Source of the DNA: Spongilla lacustris
Taxonomy: Eukaryota; Porifera; Demospongiae; Spongillida; Spongillidae
Direction of reading: 5' to 3'
Assembly: GCA_949361645.1 (NCBI GenBank)
Contig: OX442420.1
Span: 5,625,882-5,689,881, forward strand
Length of the DNA: 64,000 nt
The position numbers were made by a program, and so were the translations under genes. Positions 22,676 to 35,141 of the stretch are shown piece by piece (within the stretch, counting starts at the first letter, position 1; every line of letters starts with the position of its first letter). The notes beneath the pieces are model-generated. The model was given only the letters and a program-made list of their open reading frames with translations. It was not told the DNA's origin and made no database searches.

Positions 22676-22857
22676 ATCTTTTAATGTAAAATTAGGTGCA
22701 TTTGTATGTGTGGATATGAAAAACACTATTATTCACTAGGAGTGACATAACTGTAAGAGATGTCTTTTCTTAGAACTTGAATGTGCAAGATTGTAAGCCA
22801 AGGAAATGTTATAATTACTGCAAAATTCTTTTTAAAAATAACAAAGTCTTCGAACTC

Positions 22858-22911
22858 TGTCACTCTCACAGGTGTGACATAGCCACGGTCCTCAGAGGGG
22901 GTGGGTCATGA
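22858..22911 (-). repeat. Detached inverted piece of the 152-bp satellite
   Basis: GTCACTCTCACAGGTGTGAC and CCACGGTCCTCAGAGGGGGT are the reverse complement of the core of the satellite unit, about 180 bp beyond the array end. Confidence 0.85.
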
Positions 22912-22917
22912 TGGGAT

Positions 22918-23140
22918 TTCTAACCCGCGGGGTTAATGATTGTTGTATCCATATAACGGAAAATGTGTAGATCACAAAAATCGATTTGAACAGAGAGAAA
23001 TGGTGTGGGAACAGGTGTACGAAATTTGAAAGGAAAAGGTTGTATCGTTGCGAAGACGTGTTGTTTAGTGTAACATGCATTTTTTATAGTGATAATATTA
23101 TAACCCCACAAGCCCGATTTTGCTGGACACTGTCCCATTT
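22918..23140 (-). repeat. MITE-like dispersed repeat
   Basis: Reverse complement starts GGGACAGTGTCCAGCAAAATC and contains TTTCAAATTTCGTACACCTG, matching the intronic repeat at 14380-14545. Confidence 0.65.
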
Positions 23141-24359
23141 AATGGATATACTAGTACAATGAGACACAGCGGCGGCGGAACCGGGTGGGTAGGGGGTATC
23201 TACTCCCCCCCCCCGCCCCCAAACTAAATTTTATCTTGAGCTCCCCCATATTAAGGCTACTGGCTCATATACATGTATAGGTGTCAAAAGAGCTATGCAT
23301 ACAGGGGCGGGCCCCCCCTTTAATAGCTTCTCACCTCATTTGCTGGAATCGATTTGGAGTCTGTGTCACCAAGTTGGGGATCCCCAAAGTTTCCATGCTT
23401 TGCGCCAGAGGGGGTATATCCGAACAGACTTAACCTTTCACTTGCATTTCCCCTATAGCGTATATACATGTATGTTGCAAAATACAAAAGCGTATGCATT
23501 GTACGACTCAAACCTAAGATGATCCTAGAAATACATGTATAACCAAACGAGAAATGAAAAATACTTACTGTTCTGCCCAGAAGGCTGAACATGGCCCAAA
23601 TTTCACCATGTTATCACCGAGATGAAGAATGAGGTGTGTTGTCTTCTTTTTTTTTTTCAGCAAAGAAGGTACATGTATATATTGTTTCACAGTACTTAAA
23701 TCTTGACATACTCTTTTCGAAGTCTTTGAACAACATTGGTATGAAGAAGTCAAAATATGCAATTTTGATCACCTAACATAATACAATAGTCTCACACATT
23801 AGATGTTCTTGGAAATAACCTTTAGAAAACGCCTGCAGGAAGTACATGTATATGTAGTTCTCTGTTTACCCATCACAGAGGTATGGACTATAAATGAATA
23901 ATGCCATCTGTGTCCATCCTTTGAAATCATGGTCTACTAAATGGATGATAGTTTGTACAAACAGACACTGCCATACAGCTTTGAACTACACCTATAGTGC
24001 TTTCAGTGCATGGGGCCTGGATCTCTTCTTCTGTGCTGTCATTTTCCTTAACTAAAATTCAATAAGTATGGCCCATGCAATGGGAAGGATGTGAAAATGG
24101 CAGAGGTATCAGTATTATCTAACCTTTGCAGAGGCCACATATACTCCCAACTCTTGGATGCACCTGTACCATGCAGCAATGAACTGCAATTACACTACAT
24201 GTACATTCACATAACGTTCTATAACTAGTCACATGTAAAATTTACTCTGCACTTGTAGGTAAATGTTGAATATTCGTAAGTTCTGATATTAACTCACTAA
24301 AAAATCACACTAGTACATTTAGTAACTCTCTGCCTGGTAAATGTATTGTCTATTCCACA
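23141..24359. other. No gene seen; 3' flank of the Ig/FN3 receptor
   Basis: AT-rich, with TACATGTA motifs and a T run near 23648. Polyadenylation would lie here for the minus-strand receptor; no signal stands out. Confidence 0.4.
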
Positions 24360-25618
24360 TTACTGCAATGGCCCGGCTGACAATAAAAAATATGCAGTGT
24401 TTGTATCCAGCTGAATAACATTTCCCTCCATCTTCTTATTAGTGCCCACCTCATCATGCACAGTGGCAGGATCAGTATGAGAGCTTGGTTTGTATGATTC
24501 TTTTGACCTTCTTGAAATGTAACAGAGAACAGAAGCCACCAACACTCCAAAAGAGAAGGACACCACAAAGGTGACAGAGACTGATGCCCCAACTATTCCA
24601 ATGGATACCCCAACTGCAGCTGTGGATGTGTCAATAGATGGACCTGAAGAATTGAAATTGCATTGAAGATTGCAGCTGACCACTCTAGGATATATCACTT
24701 GGTGAGCTAGTGCTAGATGTGTTTACATGTGTCGCAAACTGTACTAGTTAAATATAATTAGTTACATGTAGCTGGTACATGTGTATGCTAAGTGTCCAGA
24801 AGATATTATGATATTGGGATATTATGAGTACAGCCACAAATATATCACCACTTAAGCTTTCACACTCCTAAAATCAATACATCATATCATTTAATATATG
24901 TGGGCAATAATCTTTACACACATAGCTGCCACTGTCCCCTAATAGGGGAAATGGTAGCTCTTTATACACCTTCACATCAGATCACCATTCAGACATGTGA
25001 GAGTATGCACTGAGCTGATGTCCTAGATGGTTAACACACACACAAACTAACATATGTTACTGAATGACAAGTTAGCCATCCAAGTTGGGCAACAATTAGA
25101 ATATCAGAATGTGGATGAGTTCTGCATTATTTATTAGTGGTGCACATATGAGGTGGAGTAAATGGTGTGAAGTCTTACCAATCAGTAATACCACTGTTGA
25201 GGATAACACTCCATTGTAGAGACCATTACTAGCAGTGACATTGAATCTGTAAAGTGACCACCATACTTTACCTCACCTTTACTGTATACATGTGAATTTA
25301 CCAAAAAAAACATGGCTCCTTTCTATGCACCAATCAAAACTCTTACAGTTGATGTGCAAAAATGCTATCACACCATGTTTCAAAACATTTATACTAATGT
25401 GTGTTGATGCTACAGTGGATAGCATCATTTTATAATCTCGGCAGGTTTTACATCATTGGGGGTGATATAGGAATTCATATGGTGGATTGAACCACCCAAC
25501 CCTTAAGACTCCCATCACTCAAAGGCCTGGGCACCCAACCCTCAAAGGCCTTGGCACCCAACAATTATACGTATTAACTGCATATGTCTAAACATATTGG
25601 TTACAATGACAGTCCACT

Positions 25619-25650
<32 letters not shown>

Positions 25651-28600
25651 AGGAGGAGCTGCAAACATTAGCTACACACACACACACACAGTACACTCTT
25701 CTGTTGAGGGGATTTGGGGTATGTGCTGGCTTTAATCAATACCAGACTAAGCACAGCTGGGCTAGGTAAAATTAAATATGCATTTCCACAAATGTTATGA
25801 CTTTGTTACATGTAATGATATCATACAATTGCAATTACAATGTCTATGTTTTGGTTCAAAATAACTCTTGCACAATTCATGTAGCTTGGTATACACATCA
25901 AACTACATTTAGCAGTGCACTAATTAGAGATATAAGGTTAAAGACTCACTGATACCAAGAATTCTGAACTAGCCCACTCAGCAGTATCCATTGGGTTGCC
26001 GTGGTAGTAGTCATACATGTAATATAATTCTGACCAGCAATACCATACTGGATGATGTAATAGACAATCATATGTCCTCCATTATCCTCCGGGGGGCTCC
26101 AGGTAAGGTTGACTGAAGTGGTGGTTATCTCTGTAGCCAACAGACCTGTAACTGCCATTGGGGCTGGGGAGGAGGGAAAGAGGTTTAAGGACCAATAAAA
26201 TAGATTGGTTAATTCCCAAATGTTGATCCCCTCAATTTCTGTACAAATTTATTGTGATTCACTGAATTAGTAAAGGTGGGGGGGGGGGGGGGGAGGGAGG
26301 GGAGGGGGAGGTTTATGTAGACACTGTACACATATATCATTTTAGAACATGAGAAATCTGAATCTGGTAACTTACAATCCACTTTGGTCTGATTGGTTGC
26401 CGGGGGTGACAGGTCACCAACACCTCCACTGTTGACCCCTCCCACCACAAATGTGTAGCTAGAACCCTTCACTAGTCCAGAGATGGAGTAGGAGGAGGAG
26501 GAGGGAGGGATGGATGTGATGGTACCAGAAGGACAGCTAGGGCTCCATGAAGAGAAGCATGTGTAGCTAATGGTCCAAGAGGTCAAAGGTGCAGTGGTGG
26601 AACTGTTGATGGGCTGGGCCTGACAGTACAAAGGTGAAATTAACAATCTTACTTACTTATTCTTTGTCTAATTAACTTGCAATATTTAATTTAGGCTTAA
26701 AATCAGTAGTGCAGAAGGTTAAACTCCATACAATAAGTACAGCTGTGGTGTGATATGGCCTGGGGATATACTGCATCTAGTATTGACAGACACACCCCTC
26801 ACCAACCACTCCATACACAGATAATAATAGAATCGACACCCTATATATAATGTCAGGTTCACTCTATACTTAGACAGATAAGAGGACCTCAATAATTGAT
26901 AAATTACAATTAAAGAGGGAGGGAGGGAGGGAGGGAGGGAGGGAGGGAGGGAGGGAGGGAGGGAGGGAGGGAGGGAGGGAGGGAGGGAGGGAGGGAGGGA
27001 GGGAGGGAGGGAGGGAGGGAGGGAGGGAGGGAGGGAGGGAGGGAGGGAGGGAGGGAGGGAGGGAGGGAGGGAGGGAGGGAGGGAGGGAGGGAGGGAGGGA
27101 GGGAGGGAGGGAGGGAGGGAGGGAGGGAGGGAGGGAGGGAGGGAGGGAGGGAGGGAGGGAGGGAGGGAGGGAGGGAGGGAGGGAGGGAGGGAGGGAGGGA
27201 GGGAGGGAGGGAGGGAGGGAGGGAGGGAGGGAGGGAGGGAGGGAGGGAGGGAGGGAGGGAGGGAGGGAGGGAGGGAGGGAGGGAGGGAGGGAGGGAGGGA
27301 GGGAGGGAGGGAGGGAGGGAGGGAGGGAGGGAGGGAGGGAGGGAGGGAGGGAGGGAGGGAGGGAGGGAGGGAGGGAGGGAGGAGGGAGGGAGGGAGGGAG
27401 GGAGGGAGGGAGGGAGGGAGGGAGGGAGGGAGGGAGGGAGGGAGGGAGGGAGGGAGGGAGGGAGGGAGGGAGGGAGGGAGGGAGGGAGGGAGGGAGGGAG
27501 GGAGGGAGGGAGGGAGGGAGGGAGGGAGGGAGGGAGGGAGGGAGGGAGGGAGGGAGGGAGGGAGGGAGGGAGGGAGGGAGGGAGGGAGGGAGGGAGGGAG
27601 GGAGGGAGGGAGGGAGGGAGGGAGGGAGGGAGGGAGGGAGGGAGGGAGGGAGGGAGGGAGGGAGGGAGGGAGGGAGGGAGGGAGGGAGGGGGAGGGAGGG
27701 AGGGAGGGAGGGAGGGAGGGAGGGAGGAGGGAGGGAGGGAGGGAGGGAGGGAGGGAGGGAGGGAGGGAGGGAGGGAGGGAGGGAGGGAGGGAGGGAGGGA
27801 GGGCTCACTGTCCACATGATGGTCAGTTGGGTAGAGTCGTTAGCCACCACACTAGTGATGGAGGGGTTCATTGGTCCTGTGGAGGTAGAAAAGTTAAGCT
27901 ATGTTTACGTTAACCACAGGGGCTCACTCAAAGAAGCTGTAGGCACAGTAATGTTGATAGGGTTACTGACCAGACCAGCAGCATTGGTCAGCATGACTTG
28001 GATGGTGTAGTTTGAGTATGGGCGAAGGCCAGTGAGAGTAGCAAAAGTGCCCATGGGGAATGTCTGGGACCTTGTACCATCATAAGGGTACCTGTCCACT
28101 TCATAGCTAATGACAACAGCTGACAGGCTAGAGTAGCCATTAAACCCATTGGTCCAGCTGAGAGAGATGGAAGAGTTGTCGATGTAGGTTACTGCTAAAT
28201 TGGTAGGAGGATCACTAGGAACTGTGGAGGAGTAGAGGGAGGGGAGGAGTATATGAATAGGAAGATATTCCTAATCTGTTATTGGTATCAGTACAGTATG
28301 TAACAGTGTTGGTACTAAATAACTATCTCCATAGCACCAGGTAAAGGTTTGTTACAATTGTTTAGCCCCATCCCCTGGCCACTCCCTCATCTCACCCTGC
28401 ACAATCAGCTGCACACTGCTGGAGGCCACTCCCCTCAAATTGGAGGCATTACAAGTGTAGGTCCCACTGTCCCTTCCCCCCACCAGGGATGGTATGGTGA
28501 GGAATGTGGAGGTAGAGGTGGAATGGAGCATGAAGCGACCCTGGGAGCAGGTAAGGACACTCCCATTGGGGAGGGTCCAGGTGATGGTAGGGACAGGGAG

Positions 28601-31600
28601 GCCATCAAAGGAACAGTTCAGCTGCACACTGAGGCCTTGGGGCATGAAGACAGAGGGCTGGGGAGATGCTATGTTGGGAGAGTCTGAGGGAACAAGGGGA
28701 ACATGAGGAACATGTTACCCCAATATAGAGGACACTCACAGTAGACTACCACCAGGGTGGAGGCAGTTATGCTACTTATTCCATTGGCATTTGTTATCAG
28801 TGGTGTAACACATGTGTAGTTTCCAGCAGCTATATGCCTAACAGAAGGTACTAAGGCTGATGAGGAGGTTGATATGGAGTTTCCAAGAGGGTCAATCCAT
28901 GATTGGGTCCCAAATAATTGAATAATTGAAGCACTAACAGTGATCACACTGGTACACACCAGGGTCAATGTATCTGTCTCATTCACATAAATCACAACCT
29001 GAGGGACCACAGGAGCAGCTATGCCCACTGTGTGAAGAGAAGGTCCATCAATGGAAGGAACAACCCATTGGCACACTTACCTGAACTTGAAATAATGCTA
29101 GCACCAGAAGCACAACCTACTACTGGACCACCATTGAATGTGGCAGTGGGTGATGGAACATACAATATGTAAAGTGCTCCAGGTATTCCAGATACAGGAG
29201 CACTACCGGTAATGTCCCACTCATTATAGGTAGTGTCGGCGCATATCAGACACACTGGGGCAGACTGGATGATGACAACTGGTGAGCCATTCCCAATGGT
29301 GTAGTTGTACAGACATGGCTGGCTGGTACCTGGATGGTGATACATATGCATGTTTACTACCATTGGAATGTGAGATTTCTGTGTTATTGACGTGCACTCA
29401 GTGGAGGCAACTTATGGCAATATGTCTTTGTAAAGAGATTTCATTATTGGTATACGCAAAGTTGAAACGTTGAACCTTCAACACATGTTAAATTTGGTTG
29501 GGAGTATATTGTGTGGTGTGTAGGCCACCTTGCAGCCACCTATTCTTCGCTCGATGTTAACTTTTTGAAGACTAAGTGGATCAGTTGTAATTGTAGCGGG
29601 ATGTTTATGCAAATAGTCACTACATACGAACCTATATATCATCGCCAGTGAAAAAATATTAACAAGTACTGTATATGGTGTCAGTTTAGCTTTTGGTGCC
29701 GGATATCGTTACATTGCGAGTATTATTGTTATAGCTATGCAATGCAGCATGGCACCAAAAGGCCTACATGTACTTCATTATTGAACGGGAACACAAACTG
29801 GGCTATCCAAGTTTCTATGCAATTATGCTATGTTTTGTGGCTGAAAAATTGCAAAAGTTGCAAAGCGGCTGGGGCTCCGCCCCAGACCCCCATGGGGGAG
29901 CTTACAGCGCTCCCCCATACCCCCTAGCTGGGCGAGAGGGGGCTGCGCCCCCTCCTGCTCCCACCCCAGCACTTAATCAGTTCCACCTTATTGCTTTCCC
30001 GAACCCGCCTACGGGCCTGTATATAGTAGGTCCAGTAACGAATCTAGGGGGCGGGGGGTCATGAAGGAATTATCGGGCAGACATGTGTAGATTGGAAACT
30101 CGTCGTTCTCATTCTCAACGAGCGCAGGTGCTTAAAACGAGATCGATCTATTGTGTGCGTGTTTCACGAATATTCTAACATAAGCAGCGATTTACGGATT
30201 TATGTTGAAATGGTTCTATTTAACCGTAAAGGCCGTCGGCTATACATGTAGGAGCATTTCAGGGTATTGGCCGTGACCACTAGACCAAAATGACTCTACA
30301 CTGTAAGACCAAATACCTGGGATATATATCGGTCAGACCACACGTCCCACGAAGCTGCGCTAATAAACACAAAGGAAAGGCTATACATTATGCATAGATA
30401 CATGTATTAAGGGTCCTGGGAGGAAAGAGGGGGGGGACATCTTATTCAGCGGAGGGACAAAATCCGCTTACAGAATCATTTGTCCCCCCTCATTCGACCA
30501 GGCAGATACAGGTCTGCGCAGTCTGCGTATATAATTATAGACCGTATTTTCATACACGTGGTACATGCACCTATATGTGTATTTTTCCACACAATGGCGT
30601 CATGTTTGGGTGGCATACATGTACATGCATGCATATTTCCACTACGATTCCAATATTCTGGCCACGCCCTATGGAAAGTCCTCTACATGATCACAATAAT
30701 CTATAAGGTTGAATCAATTCTATACCACCACATCAAGGGATAGTCTCATCCCCAGCCTGATATGCTTTCGCGTAGTAGTGATGCAATCCATCCGCTGCTG
30801 CCGTATGTGGATCTGGGGACGAGACTAATCAAGTGAGTGAAAGTGACTCGCTATAAATATCATATGTTTTTGTTAATTCATATCACACTGATGTGTCGTT
30901 TTGTAATAGCTAGGTAATTGTTGCATGTAAGTAACCCTAAAATGACGAGAGCCGGTGCCTAACAGGTTTCATAGTGGTTGGACATGTTCACCAAATAGCC
31001 GGATAGCCTATTTGGAATCTGCAGCAAAACTGTTGTCCACATAGGGACTCTACATTACAACAATAAAGAGGGGGTGGAGGCGCAACCTATCAAGTAGTAC
31101 ATTTCAGTCATTCCATGCAACGTTTTTATAAACCGTTATAGATCACGTATAAAAATTATATTATAATCAAGCGGACCAAAACATACGAAGTTGGGGCAGA
31201 TCTTTCAAGCCTGTGGTGGGGACGTGACTCCTCAACTGCTGGGGAATGCGGCCAATTCGGCCAAGACCGCCCTGTGTGAGGAATTGGTGGATTTGTGTGC
31301 AGCAGGTGGGTGGGTGGCCTGCCGGGTTTCAGTACACGCGTACGCCAACAGAAACCCCGCATATTAAGGATTAAAGAACTGCACTGGTAGCGCAATAAAC
31401 TCTAGACATAGTATTGAGTGTTAACAACAAAAACACAGCACAGTACCACACTGCATGACTGCACTGATATGTATCAGACCGCATTAAATATAGCTAGTCA
31501 TGAGTCACCCTTTCTCACTAGTGATCCGGACACTTTTGGCAAAGTTAAGTCGGCACAGTGTGTACCGCCCGGTACAATTTCGTATTAATATTATAAGGAC

Positions 31601-31875
31601 ATGTTGCCAACCAATTACAGTATTCAAAGCTAATTACCGCAGCTCACCCCCCCCCCCCTTTGATGCGCTTGAGTTCCGCCTTCGTTAGAAGTTGAATGCA
31701 CCCCCCCCCCCCCCCCCCCCCCCCACCCCCCCATACCGCGTTTTCCTATCGGACCATTTGAGCTTGATACTACATGTATTTCAAATATTTATATAACGGA
31801 AAGCTTACCTGGTCCACAGATTTGGCATACTACCAGTACTGCCAATAACTTCACTTTACAGGATAAAGCCATCAT
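24360..31875 (-). CDS. Ig/fibronectin-III single-pass transmembrane receptor, ten exons
   Basis: Exons, 5' to 3' on the minus strand: 31875-31809, 29329-29081, 29027-28740, 28683-28396, 28221-27928, 27876-27809, 26619-26376, 26163-25950, 25246-25179, 24643-24360. They total 2,064 nt (687 residues plus stop) and all junction phases agree (1,1,1,1,1,0,1,2,1). Residues 1-22 are a signal peptide (KVKLLAVLVVCQICG). Residues 23-105 are a cysteine-containing domain I cannot name. Then come two Ig domains (LVC...GNYTC and LNC...SGTYTC), three FN3 domains (for example VNLTWSPPEDNGG), a membrane helix at about 603-636 and a tail of about 50 residues with RRSKESYK and TAYFLL. The second and third FN3 domains are split by extra introns. 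No kinase or phosphatase domain follows. It is likely a cell-adhesion or recognition receptor. Exon 1 is 2.5 kb from exon 2, but its phase and signal peptide fit. Confidence 0.8.
25619..25649. repeat. Poly-G tract, 31 bases, intronic
   Basis: Uninterrupted G run in the intron between the last two FN3 exons. A 16-base G run (26278-26293) lies in the intron before it. Confidence 0.95.
26915..27803. repeat. GGGA/TCCC microsatellite, about 890 bp, starting at a splice donor
   Basis: Nearly perfect (GGGA)n on the plus strand with single-base slips near 27381, 27690 and 27725. On the minus (gene) strand the intron begins GTGAGC and then becomes TCCC repeats, so only about six bases separate exon 6 (ending at 27809) from the array. 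It fills about three quarters of that 1.19-kb intron. The long SLPP-repeat frames are not real proteins. Confidence 0.95.
29869..30015. repeat. Cluster of GC hairpins in intron 1 of the Ig/FN3 gene
   Basis: CTGGGGC-TCC-GCCCCAG (29869-29885), CCCCCATGGGGG (29887-29898), GAGGGGGC-TGC-GCCCCCTC (29936-29954) and CCCG-CCTA-CGGG (30004-30015). Stems are perfect and two loops are three bases. Confidence 0.8.
30741..30827. mobile_element. 87-bp foldback element with 9-bp target duplication
   Basis: Ends TAGTCTCATCCCCAG and CTGGGGACGAGACTA are inverted repeats (one mismatch). The flanks are ATCAAGGGA and ATCAAGTGA, a 9-bp duplication with one change. Same family as 48295-48417. Confidence 0.7.
31701..31732. 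repeat. Poly-C tract
   Basis: 24 C, one A, then 7 C, about 80 bp downstream of the first exon of the Ig/FN3 gene, in its first intron. Confidence 0.95.
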
Positions 31876-32999
31876 GGTATTGATCAGTCAGAGTCAAGTT
31901 GTATTATCAGCCTTAACGTGGTAAACAATGTCCTGTCGATGTCTGATCTGCACCCAGGTTCTAGTTTCGATGTCTACAAAATGTTCCGAATTAGCAGGAT
32001 CGCCCGCAGAATTCACGTGACGAAATGAATACATTTCCGTTACGCTAACGTAAAGCACAATTAAATAACCATGTTTTGGTTGCTTTAATGAAGTTAAAAA
32101 TATATATATATATCCAGACATAATTTCAAAAATAATAAAAAAATATTTAAGAACGTCAATGTGAAGAGGTCTTCGTAGCAATAGAAAGTACGCTAGTCTG
32201 AATGAAGAGAAACAAAAATGGAACTAAAAGTTCTGCCCTGCAGCTTGTAATTTGGTTCAATACAGAAAACGATCGCAATATACAAATACTAGCCCCGTAA
32301 GTTCATATAGACATATATCCTGTTCATTCGGAGTTGAAATACGTTATGATGACTTATATAGAAAGTGAGAAAGAGTATCATAAACAAAAGGGTTAGGACC
32401 AGTTTTTAAAGGAAGTGTCTATTGTAATACTTTCATAACAGCTAGCAGATGAACAACACAGCAGTGTATACACGCAACTGGAGTCACGTGCACACAAAAC
32501 GCGGTCAAACAGAAACATTAACACACAGCAGAAGCAGTTGTCAGACAATGAGGCAAAGGTTAACACACAGCAGAAGCAGTTGTCAGACAATGAGGCAAAG
32601 GTTAACATGCATCAATATCGGGTGCAAAACTGTCTATAAAATTGTGCCCTGTACTATTATTTCAAATTCAGAGACATCCGATTTTATTAATGAACGACTT
32701 TTTAACACATACCATAGTATTTTAACACATAGACATAACTACAGGTATCTTTTTTTTTTAATACATATTTGTCGTCAGGTCACCCAGCTATCGTGATTTG
32801 CGGCGTAAGCTGGATTCTATATAGCGAAGCCGCTGGGCCTTTTTTGGGTTAGGGTTAGGTAGCCGTAGGCCTATGATAAAATTTGTAAACCTACCCATAA
32901 CCCTAACTCTAAAAAGATCCAGATACCTATCAATAAACACACAAAGCAGTTGTAATATTTAAATATATACAGCTATGCAGGGAATTATGGTACTTCCAG
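31876..32999. other. Upstream region of the Ig/FN3 gene; no other gene seen
   Basis: Contains the presumed promoter of the minus-strand receptor, unlocated. A 42-bp direct duplication (TTAACACACAGCAGAAGCAG and following) lies at about 32518-32603. Telomere-like GGGTTAGGGTTAGG at 32846-32859 faces an inverted CCCATAACCCTAACTC at about 32895. Confidence 0.4.
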
Positions 33000-34397
33000 A
33001 TCTTGGTCGCCAAAAGAGCTGCTCCATCAAGCAACTGATGGCTCATTTGTCCAGTGCTACGCAACCGATTTGACCAGCTTTGCAATGCAGCTACAATTAT
33101 CTTATCGTACTACACAAAGGATGTGATAATAGCCGTAGCTAAAAATGACTATATGTATCCTTAATCTTTAATCCCCCGTCGTCGTACGCTTACGATTATC
33201 GTCCTACGCGTAGGACGCAAGTTAAAATTTTTATTTTGTGCAAATTCATATGAAATGAGAGCAAACCAAAATCTCATTGTACTGTACAAATGGTTATTAT
33301 TTCAGAAAATACTGGTACTTCCTTGCAATTCTTCAAAGATTGTCAAATACAGTCAAATGTCAAAGCAACTTCAAGTACGAACAAGTAATCAGAGCAACAT
33401 GTTAAAAGAAGGGGTAGTACGACACTAAGCAAATAAAAAAAGTACATTGTAGATATGGCTCCACAAGTGCATGAACGATAGCTATTTGTCAGTCGCATGT
33501 TGCTGGAATAGCCAAGTGAAAGGATAATATCGTACAGTACATGTAAATTTTCGGTAAAAAATGGCAAAACCGATTAGAGTTAAAACACTGCCACAAGATG
33601 TATAAAGTAGCACACACATCATGCTTCAAACAGCATTTTTAAAAAGTTATATTGTCGTACTTTTTTATGTGACAATTAAATTCTCAACATAATGCACTTT
33701 TTAGAACAGCATACTTTTTTTTGCATCGTATAACCAAGGGTGCGGTTTTTAAAAAAGATTGTAATTGGTAAATTTACCACATTAGACATCAAACAACAGT
33801 AAATATATAGATGCCAAAAACCTGCATTTCTATTTATGATGAATTTTCAAATATTGGTCCAGACCTACGCATAGGACTTGGACCTGGGGAATTAGGGTTA
33901 AGGTATTGTATGATACATGCTGATGTGTGTCAATTGTATACAGCCTGACAGTAAAGCTCTGACAATACATTGGGTGTGGTATCTCAATAGCCTGCCTATT
34001 ACTTACGATTATGTTCTTCCTGACATTCAGGTATGTAGAATATGTACATGCACGCACTGTCCAATGCATTATATTGATAGAAAACAGTTCTTGGAAAAGC
34101 TACATAATTTCATCCCCCTGAACTTGGCTATTGCGCTGTTCTTAGCCTTCCTTATTTTTGTTGCTGGTGTTGAAACTGCTAAGATAAATGTTGTATGTAA
34201 TAATGTTTATAACCTTAAATATGAGTATTCCTACGATGGCCAGGCTGCCTGCAAGGCTGTTACAGCACTCTTTCATTATTTCTGGCTCTCTGCATTCTGC
34301 TGGATGATGTGTGAGGGTGTCATGATGTACCTCATGTTGGTGGTGGTGTTCAGTACTCTGAAGAAGAAGTGGTGGTTCCTCTTTCTACTGGGGTGGG
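33000..34397 (+). pseudogene. Adhesion-GPCR copy 1: GPS-like exon and TM2-TM3 exon
   Basis: From 33000, after the acceptor TACTTCCAG, a frame reads SWSPKE then QCYATDLTSFAMQL. That resembles the end of a GPS autoproteolysis motif (C-x-THLTSFAVL), though the usual His is Asp here. Exon 34081-34397 (acceptor GATAG, donor G|GTAAGT) encodes TM2 (LNLAIALFLAFLIFVAG) and TM3 (LFHYFWLSAFCWMMCEGVMM) of a family B2 GPCR. A transposon (33161-33903) lies between the two. No TM1 exon and no TM4-7 exons belonging to this copy were found before the next copy starts, so it is probably a partial gene. Confidence 0.6.
33161..33903. mobile_element. Transposon-like repeat X, copy 1
   Basis: Begins TTAATCTTTAATCCCCCGTC and ends GGGGAATTAGGGTTAAGG; the ends are imperfect inverted repeats around CCTACGCGTAGG. 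About 70-80% similar by eye to 37771-38650 along its length (for example TTCTTCAAAGATTGTCAAAT and ATTTTCAAATATTGGTCC). No coding region. Confidence 0.65.
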
Positions 34398-35141
34398 GTA
34401 AGTATCTTTGTTTAGTAGTTCATTGTCATAACAAGGTTCATCTGGTTCAGTTCCTGCTCTGGTCTTTGTGGTCATTGCACTTGCAGTAAGAAGTGATTAC
34501 TATGTGGTGAGGAATGATAACGAGACTATTTCTTAGTAAGCTGAGGTTTTTTTGTCATGTAAAAACTGCGCATAACTAGTGAGAGTATATTTTTAAAAAT
34601 TGCTTACTGAATTGCAGTATATTCATATTTCTTGTAAACTCCCCCAATGTTAATATTGTTACCAGAGAAATGGCTGCAATCATTTATCAATTCCGGCTGG
34701 GTCAATCCAACTATCGTGAACAAGAGTTGTACTCACATCTTCTGATTTTGCTCCAATTTTTCATAATTTTTTTTAACATGCAGTATTTGGAGTTAATAGA
34801 ATGAACTATACATGCACCACTGGAAAGGATTACACAATCCCTCAGACTTTAACACAACTTCAAAACTTCACAAACAGCCAATTTCTTGCACTTGCACTCA
34901 TGGTGAATGTGTTACCTCTGAATAGGTATGCATACCTCTATAGTAAATGACACTGGAGTGAACTTATTTAGACCAACTACATGTATTAATTTGCTTTAAT
35001 TAATAATTCACTGAAAGCTGAACTGAAGTAAGTCATTCGATGTACAATAATTGTTATTTAGTGTTTAGCTGTGACATGCAGAGCTAAATGTACATTCCCA
35101 TTTTGAACCAGCTCCAACATTAGCATAGCATCAATGGTGAT

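Noticed and set aside
26870..27871. 333- and 301-codon SLPP-repeat frames
   Set aside because: They are translations of the TCCC microsatellite across an intron; only the first ~23 codons (exon 6) are coding.
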